From: an uncultured Variovorax sp.
GTDB lineage: Bacteria > Pseudomonadota > Gammaproteobacteria > Burkholderiales > Burkholderiaceae
Reading direction: 5' to 3'
NCBI GenBank assembly: GCA_946478645.1
Contig: CAMLCW010000243.1
Span: 1 to 7,971, forward strand
Length of the DNA: 7,971 nucleotides
Both the position numbers and the translations under genes were made by a program. The notes below the pieces were generated by a model. It made no database searches, was not told the DNA's origin, and was given only the letters and a program-made list of their open reading frames with translations. Of this stretch, positions 5,101-7,971 are shown piece after piece. Numbering within the stretch: the stretch's first letter is position 1; every line of letters starts with the position of its first letter.

Positions 5101-7971
5101 AGGTCGGGGCGCGCGCCCTGGTAAGTGGTCTGCGGCGTGATCTCGGTGTCGTTGGGGAACGCACGCAGTTCGGCCACCGGATTGAGGCCGCCGCCGATGC
5201 GCACGTCGAGGTCGCCGCCGCCGGTGAGCGTGAGTTGCCCGCCATCGGCCGAGACGCGGCCGGTGCTGCCCACCACCAGGTTGAGGCCGGTGCTGCGCGG
5301 CACGAAGTTGCCGGCCTGGTCCATGCGCTGCGTCAGCATGCCGGCGTTGCCGCCAGCCTCGAGCACGAGGTTGCCGCCGCCGAGCGTGCCGATGCCGGTG
5401 AAGCCGGTCATGAACGGCACGGTGCCGAACAGGTCGTAGGCGGTGCTCGGGCCGGGCACGTAGCTGCCGAAGTTGATCCACCATGCGGTGGGCACGCCTT
5501 CGCTGCCGGCCACCGCGCTGCCGGTGCCCTGGCGCCAGAGCCAATTGCCCACGTCGGTGCTCGCGGCGAGCATCGGACGGATGACGCCGATGGCGTCGGT
5601 GCGCGTCTGGTTGCCCGGCCGGCCGATCAGGTCGCCGCGCACGTCGCCCTGCGCGCGCACCAGCACATTGCCGCCATGCTCCGGATACCAGGCGCGGTAG
5701 AGGCTTTGCGTGCCGCCGTCGACGAAGGGCTCGTAGGCCGCGCCGTCGGGGCCGAGCACGCTGTCGCCGACCCGCGCGCGCGGCAGGTCGTAGGCCGCGC
5801 CCACGCCGCCGGCCTGCGTGCCCGCGGTGTACACGCCGTAGGGCGAGCTCATCGTGAAGTCGCCGGCCGCGAGCAGGTCGAGGTCGCCGGTGCCGGTGCG
5901 CAGCACGCTGAAGAGCTGCTGCGTGGCCGGCAGCGGCACCGTCTTGGGCTGTTCGCCTTCCGGCGCCCAGGTCACGAGGTTGCCGAGGCCCGCGTTGTTG
6001 AGCTCCAGCACGGCCTCCGGGCCGCCCCAATCGTCGACGTTGATGAGCGTGCCGGGCGCGTAGCCGATCGTGTTGAGCGAATCGCCCATCCAGTAGAACT
6101 GCCCGGGCACGCCCGGCGTCGGCAGCTGCAGCGCAATGCCGCTGCCCATGCCGTAGTGCGTGTCGGCCAGCAGCAGCTGGCCGTTGATCTGGCGCGCACG
6201 CAGCGCGCGGGTGTCGGCGGCGCCGGTGTCGGCACCGGCCACGAGCCGCATCGACCACGACTGCGAGCCTTCGGCCAGCATCGGCGCCAGCGCCAGATTG
6301 CGGCCCTGGTCGCCGCCGGCATCGGCCGGACGCAGGTTGACGAAGTCGACGCCGCCCGGCAGCAGCACCACCGTTTCGGCGGGCACCACGGCGCCCCTGG
6401 CGAGCTTGAGCGAACCGGCCAGGATCACGCCGTTGGCCGGCGCGTCGGGCAGGCCGTCGCCGTTGTAGTCGGGGCTCGGCGTGTCGTTGACGGCACCGAT
6501 GGGGAACGGCAGCGGCACGCCGGCCGGCCAGGTCATTGCCGCGACGCGGGCGCCGCCGGGCAGGCGGTTGCCGGCGTCGAGCTGCATGCCGCTTTGCAGC
6601 GTGACGGCCGTGGCCAGCACGGTGCCGGCCGCATGCAGCACGTTGCCCGCGGCATCGCGCACCGCGCCGCCGAGCACCGTGCCCGCGGGCAGCACGAACT
6701 CTTCGGCCAAGGTGGCGGTGGTGGCCAGCACGGTGCCGGCGCGCAGGCTCATGGCCTGCATCGGCAGCGCGTAGTTGAGCGTGCGGCCCGGCTGGAAGAA
6801 GGTGCCCTCGGCCAGCTCGACCATCTCGCCGCGCGGCACCACCACGTCGCCACCCCAGGGCACGCGGCCCTTGACGAGCACCCAGCCGCGGTCGCTCGGC
6901 GTCGGCTGCAGCACCGAGGTGTCGAAGCCGTCGGTGATGCTGCCGTAGACGTTGAGGTTGCCGCCCGCGCGCAGCACCAGCGCGCCCGCTTCGCCCGAGC
7001 CGTGCACGCCGGTCTGCAACGTGTGCGGATTCACGCTCGCGTAGCGGTGGCCCGACAGGTCGATGTCGCCGTCCACGTGCAGGTCGCCGTCGGGCGTGGC
7101 GCTCGCGATGACCACGCCGGGACGCAGGTGGAACGCATCGCCGTAGGCGCGCAGGCCCGCGAGCCGGTCGTTCATGAGCGCGCCATTGGCGAGCACGTTG
7201 TCCATGAAGGCCACGCTGTCGGCATGCTTGGCGTCGAGGTAGGCCTGGTCCACCACCTGGTAGGGCCGGCCGTCGGCCGTGGCGTCGGTGCCGGGTTCGG
7301 CGTCGCGGTAGGTCCAGAAGCCGTTGACCGTGACGGCGCGTGCGCCGTCGATCTGCAGCGGGCCGGCTGCGTCGATCGCGATGTCGTTGCCGCGCGCGCC
7401 GCCCAGGCGCTGCGCGCTGAGTTCGACCGTGCCCAGTGCCTGCGCCGTGCCGTCGGTGCCGGCGCGCACGTCCATGCGCGCGCCGCTCTCGAGCACGAGC
7501 CGGCCGCTGCCCGCGTCGATCTCGATCATGGCGCGGTTGGGCGCCTCGATCACCTGGCCATAGCTGTCGGTGCGCAGCACGCGGCTGTGCGCGTCGAGCA
7601 CGGCCGCGCCGCCGAGCGTGACGCCGTCGCGTGCGGACAGGCGGATGCTGCCGGCTTGTTCGCCGCTCGCGTCGACCGTGCCGTTGACGGCGAGCCGGCC
7701 GCCATCGACCGACACGCTGATCTCGCGCGCCTTGAGTTCGTCGCCCAGCACCAGGTCGCCCTGCTTGAGCTGGAAGCTGCGGCTGCCGAGCACGCCGCCT
7801 TCGCTGAGGCGGCGGTTCAGCCCTGCGAAGTCGTCGATGCGCTGGCCGCGGATGTCGGCGCTGCCGGCCGCGTACGGCACGTAGGTGCCGCCCGCGTCGT
7901 ACGTGCCGCTGCTCGCACCGGCGATGGATCCGTCGAGCGCGACCGTGCCCGCGCCTTCGCCCAGCGCCAGC
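2121..7971 (-). CDS. Filamentous haemagglutinin family exoprotein with DUF3739-like C-terminus (N-terminus outside window)
   Basis: The frame is open from the right edge to TGA 2123-2121, giving 1949 residues; no start is assigned because the frame upstream of the GTG at 7880 stays open to the edge. The whole length is Gly/Ala/Asp/Val-rich with recurring strand-turn units such as GGNLVLEAGG, GGDLDVRIGG and AGRDIVNAG, typical of right-handed beta-helix adhesins secreted through a TpsB pore. No cysteine occurs. In order (residues of the visible part): beta-helix 1-400, AGTVL-type 18-residue repeats 411-487, calcium-loop-like motif 501-509, beta-helix to about 1425, helical segment 1426-1659, DUF3739-like block about 1676-1849 (FGGNILAWSAGGDINAGRG, GDIDLIAPLGTIDAGEAGI), Ala/Gln-rich helix about 1851-1880 and LPSVFTVRVLGFG before a low-complexity tail. 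The inferred role is surface attachment or contact; partner transporter, signal peptide and secretion domain are not visible. Family assignment is firm, function is not. Confidence 0.88.
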   Translation of the reverse strand, partial: LALGEGAGTVALDGSIAGASSGTYDAGGTYVPYAAGSADIRGQRIDDFAGLNRRLSEGGVLGSRSFQLKQGDLVLGDELKAREISVSVDGGRLAVNGTVDASGEQAGSIRLSARDGVTLGGAAVLDAHSRVLRTDSYGQVIEAPNRAMIEIDAGSGRLVLESGARMDVRAGTDGTAQALGTVELSAQRLGGARGNDIAIDAAGPLQIDGARAVTVNGFWTYRDAEPGTDATADGRPYQVVDQAYLDAKHADSVAFMDNVLANGALMNDRLAGLRAYGDAFHLRPGVVIASATPDGDLHVDGDIDLSGHRYASVNPHTLQTGVHGSGEAGALVLRAGGNLNVYGSITDGFDTSVLQPTPSDRGWVLVKGRVPWGGDVVVPRGEMVELAEGTFFQPGRTLNYALPMQAMSLRAGTVLATTATLAEEFVLPAGTVLGGAVRDAAGNVLHAAGTVLATAVTLQSGMQLDAGNRLPGGARVAAMTWPAGVPLPFPIGAVNDTPSPDYNGDGLPDAPANGVILAGSLKLARGAVVPAETVVLLPGGVDFVNLRPADAGGDQGRNLALAPMLAEGSQSWSMRLVAGADTGAADTRALRARQINGQLLLADTHYGMGSGIALQLPTPGVPGQFYWMGDSLNTIGYAPGTLINVDDWGGPEAVLELNNAGLGNLVTWAPEGEQPKTVPLPATQQLFSVLRTGTGDLDLLAAGDFTMSSPYGVYTAGTQAGGVGAAYDLPRARVGDSVLGPDGAAYEPFVDGGTQSLYRAWYPEHGGNVLVRAQGDVRGDLIGRPGNQTRTDAIGVIRPMLAASTDVGNWLWRQGTGSAVAGSEGVPTAWWINFGSYVPGPSTAYDLFGTVPFMTGFTGIGTLGGGNLVLEAGGNAGMLTQRMDQAGNFVPRSTGLNLVVGSTGRVSADGGQLTLTGGGDLDVRIGGGLNPVAELRAFPNDTEITPQTTYQGARPDLNSTFVNLRGALRMQAGSVGGLELRFDRADPEESRAYEVYTATSSIAGGGPMLVPGDAAVQIDTRGDLVLGGVVDAGRVAQFNNGTPFVGEGVQRPGDGYSWFSLWTPASGIDLFSAGGNLAPSSAIAGYRDRSDAQPTDGRFVVPSMFSAVAASGSLYYGNAITGAIDTSINKPLQPGTGVMLAPPPAGPQFAHAGAGRLELIAGDSVYAGGYSFTQSGADPAALPTPFNPGFSGSLERTWFGMRKLSNVSPDALAPTVFLNTFLPGEGNQVYPLFSLGAPGVSGYSVPGQQPARFYAREGDLIGVRTGAIVYRGRSDGVAGELPTWYEGGGPVALRAGRDIVNAGTGLGEFEEAQVGALGWTTQINRADASAPLQPVAVQLGSARGNLIVHNNPDDVSVVSAGRDVRYSSFYVAGPGLLEVTAGRDLYLADKGELKSIGAVARNAAPGERSSGAGIAVAAGVGVNGPDFSAFAARYLDPANLADTGRPLADQPGKAVAVYSGRLTLAQWLREQFGYGGDEAGAPAYLAGKQAEIDRARAAVADGSGAPARDLQREYGQRSQLHLVNWLEQRFGDGQRNGLGLRFDAESMDARAFFAALPAAQQRAFLRPVYYAELKAAGREYNAEGGPREGSYLRGREAIATLFPAHDAEGRAIDYQGDLTMFSSALYYEDRVAAVPTTRPKPGVKYLTEAEWIALGRPAYNTPHYQVQDAGIHTNFGGDIRVMVPGGRTLVGVDGGFVPGEGSGVLTQGAGDIEIFSNGSILLGQSRVFTTFGGNILAWSAGGDINAGRGSKSTVVYTPQRRVYDELGGVTLSPTTPNTGAGIATLNPVPEVPPGDIDLIAPLGTIDAGEAGIRVSGNVNLAALRVVNAENIQVQGESAGIPVVAAVNVGALSNASAAASQAATAAQEAVQRDRAAQRQALPSVFTVRVLGFGAEGTGGGASEGSSSAAPARDARAAYDPEGVVQVLGAGTLTAAQKQALTPGERGGLVR
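2424..2945 (-). other. DUF3739-like conserved C-terminal block of the exoprotein
   Basis: Residues about 1676-1849 of the visible protein carry the motifs I associate with DUF3739: GGDIRVMVPGG, GDIEIFSNGSILLGQSRVFTTF, GGNILAWSAGGDINAGRG (W1738) and GDIDLIAPLGTIDAGEAGIRVSG. This block separates the protein from classical FhaB and from contact-dependent inhibition CdiA, which end in different domains. No toxin-like variable C-terminal domain follows; only about 100 residues of helix and tail remain. Confidence 0.7.
2994..3695 (-). other. Helical segment interrupting the beta-helix of the exoprotein
   Basis: Residues about 1426-1659 change character abruptly from Gly-rich beta repeats to Glu/Arg/Gln/Ala-rich, helix-favouring sequence, for example KQAEIDRARAAVADG, AALPAAQQRAFLRPVYYAEL and EAEWIALGR. 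The motif WLREQFG (W1467) recurs as WLEQRFG (W1525). Beta-helix sequence resumes at about 1665 with DAGIHTNFGGD. The segment probably folds as a separate domain protruding from or capping the shaft; its function is unknown. Confidence 0.6.
6444..6470 (-). other. Calcium-loop-like motif DYNGDGLPD in the exoprotein
   Basis: Residues 501-509 read D-Y-N-G-D-G-L-P-D, matching the DxNxDGxxD loop of thrombospondin type 3, dockerin and FG-GAP-type calcium sites. It follows the last AGTVL-type repeat by 18 residues. Only one copy is seen, and the canonical acidic residue at loop position 12 is Ala, so calcium binding is plausible but not certain. Confidence 0.5.
6510..6740 (-). repeat. Tandem ~18-residue repeats with AGTVL-type core
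   Basis: Within the exoprotein the core A-G-T-V-L occurs at residues 411-415, 429-433 and 448-452, followed by AGNRL at 466-470 and AGVPL at 483-487. Spacings are 18, 19, 18 and 17 residues. The DNA is partly conserved too: a 20-base identical stretch lies at 6610-6629 and 6721-6740, exactly 111 bases (37 codons) apart. The period is close to one rung of the FHA beta-helix, so each unit likely forms one coil. Confidence 0.65.

Noticed and set aside
4042..6258. 738-codon minus-strand open frame in another phase inside the exoprotein gene
   Set aside because: The translation is extremely Arg-rich and low-complexity and is fully nested in the exoprotein frame, which has coherent beta-helix motifs throughout. 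High GC removes stops from the alternative phase.
7878..7880. GTG at 7880 as the exoprotein start
   Set aside because: The same frame stays open for 30 further codons to the window edge with the same beta-helix style sequence. No signal peptide follows the GTG, so it is an internal valine.

Overview
The window is a high-GC stretch in which every supported gene reads on the minus strand. GC-rich third positions, a giant filamentous-haemagglutinin-type exoprotein with a DUF3739-like C-terminus, and a sugar-acid catabolic gene pair together suggest a beta-proteobacterium of the Burkholderiales (Comamonadaceae/Variovorax-like or Burkholderia-like). That assignment is an inference from gene content and composition, not from a marker gene.

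Right part (about 2121-7971): one open reading frame covers three quarters of the window and runs off its right edge. It encodes the C-terminal 1949 residues of a very large, cysteine-free, glycine/alanine-rich beta-helix protein of the filamentous haemagglutinin family. Within it are a run of about 18-residue repeats built on an AGTVL-like core, a single calcium-loop-like DxNxDGxxD motif, a long helical segment with a duplicated WL-x3-FG motif that interrupts the beta-helix, a DUF3739-like terminal block and an Ala/Gln-rich tail. The N-terminus (signal peptide and two-partner-secretion domain, if present) and any transporter partner lie outside the window.

Middle (1867-2120): a 254-base intergenic region, more AT-rich than its surroundings on its left side. 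It holds two near-identical copies of an imperfect palindrome (TTCC-N7-GGAA core) in opposite orientation, with centres 137 bp apart, and a weak candidate promoter overlapping the proximal copy. The likely reading is a pair of operators for a dedicated regulator of the downstream catabolic genes. No convincing rho-independent terminator was found after the adhesin gene.

Left part (1-1866): a two-gene operon read leftwards. A DapA/DHDPS-superfamily lyase that lacks the usual active-site Thr pair and Tyr comes first. It overlaps by four bases (ATGA) with an enolase-superfamily (mandelate racemase/muconate-lactonizing type) enzyme cut by the left edge. The pairing suggests a non-phosphorylative sugar-acid route: the enolase-superfamily enzyme would dehydrate an aldonate or aldarate to a 2-keto-3-deoxy acid, and the DHDPS-like enzyme would dehydrate or cleave it further. 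The substrate cannot be read from sequence alone. The adhesin and the catabolic pair share a strand but show no functional link.
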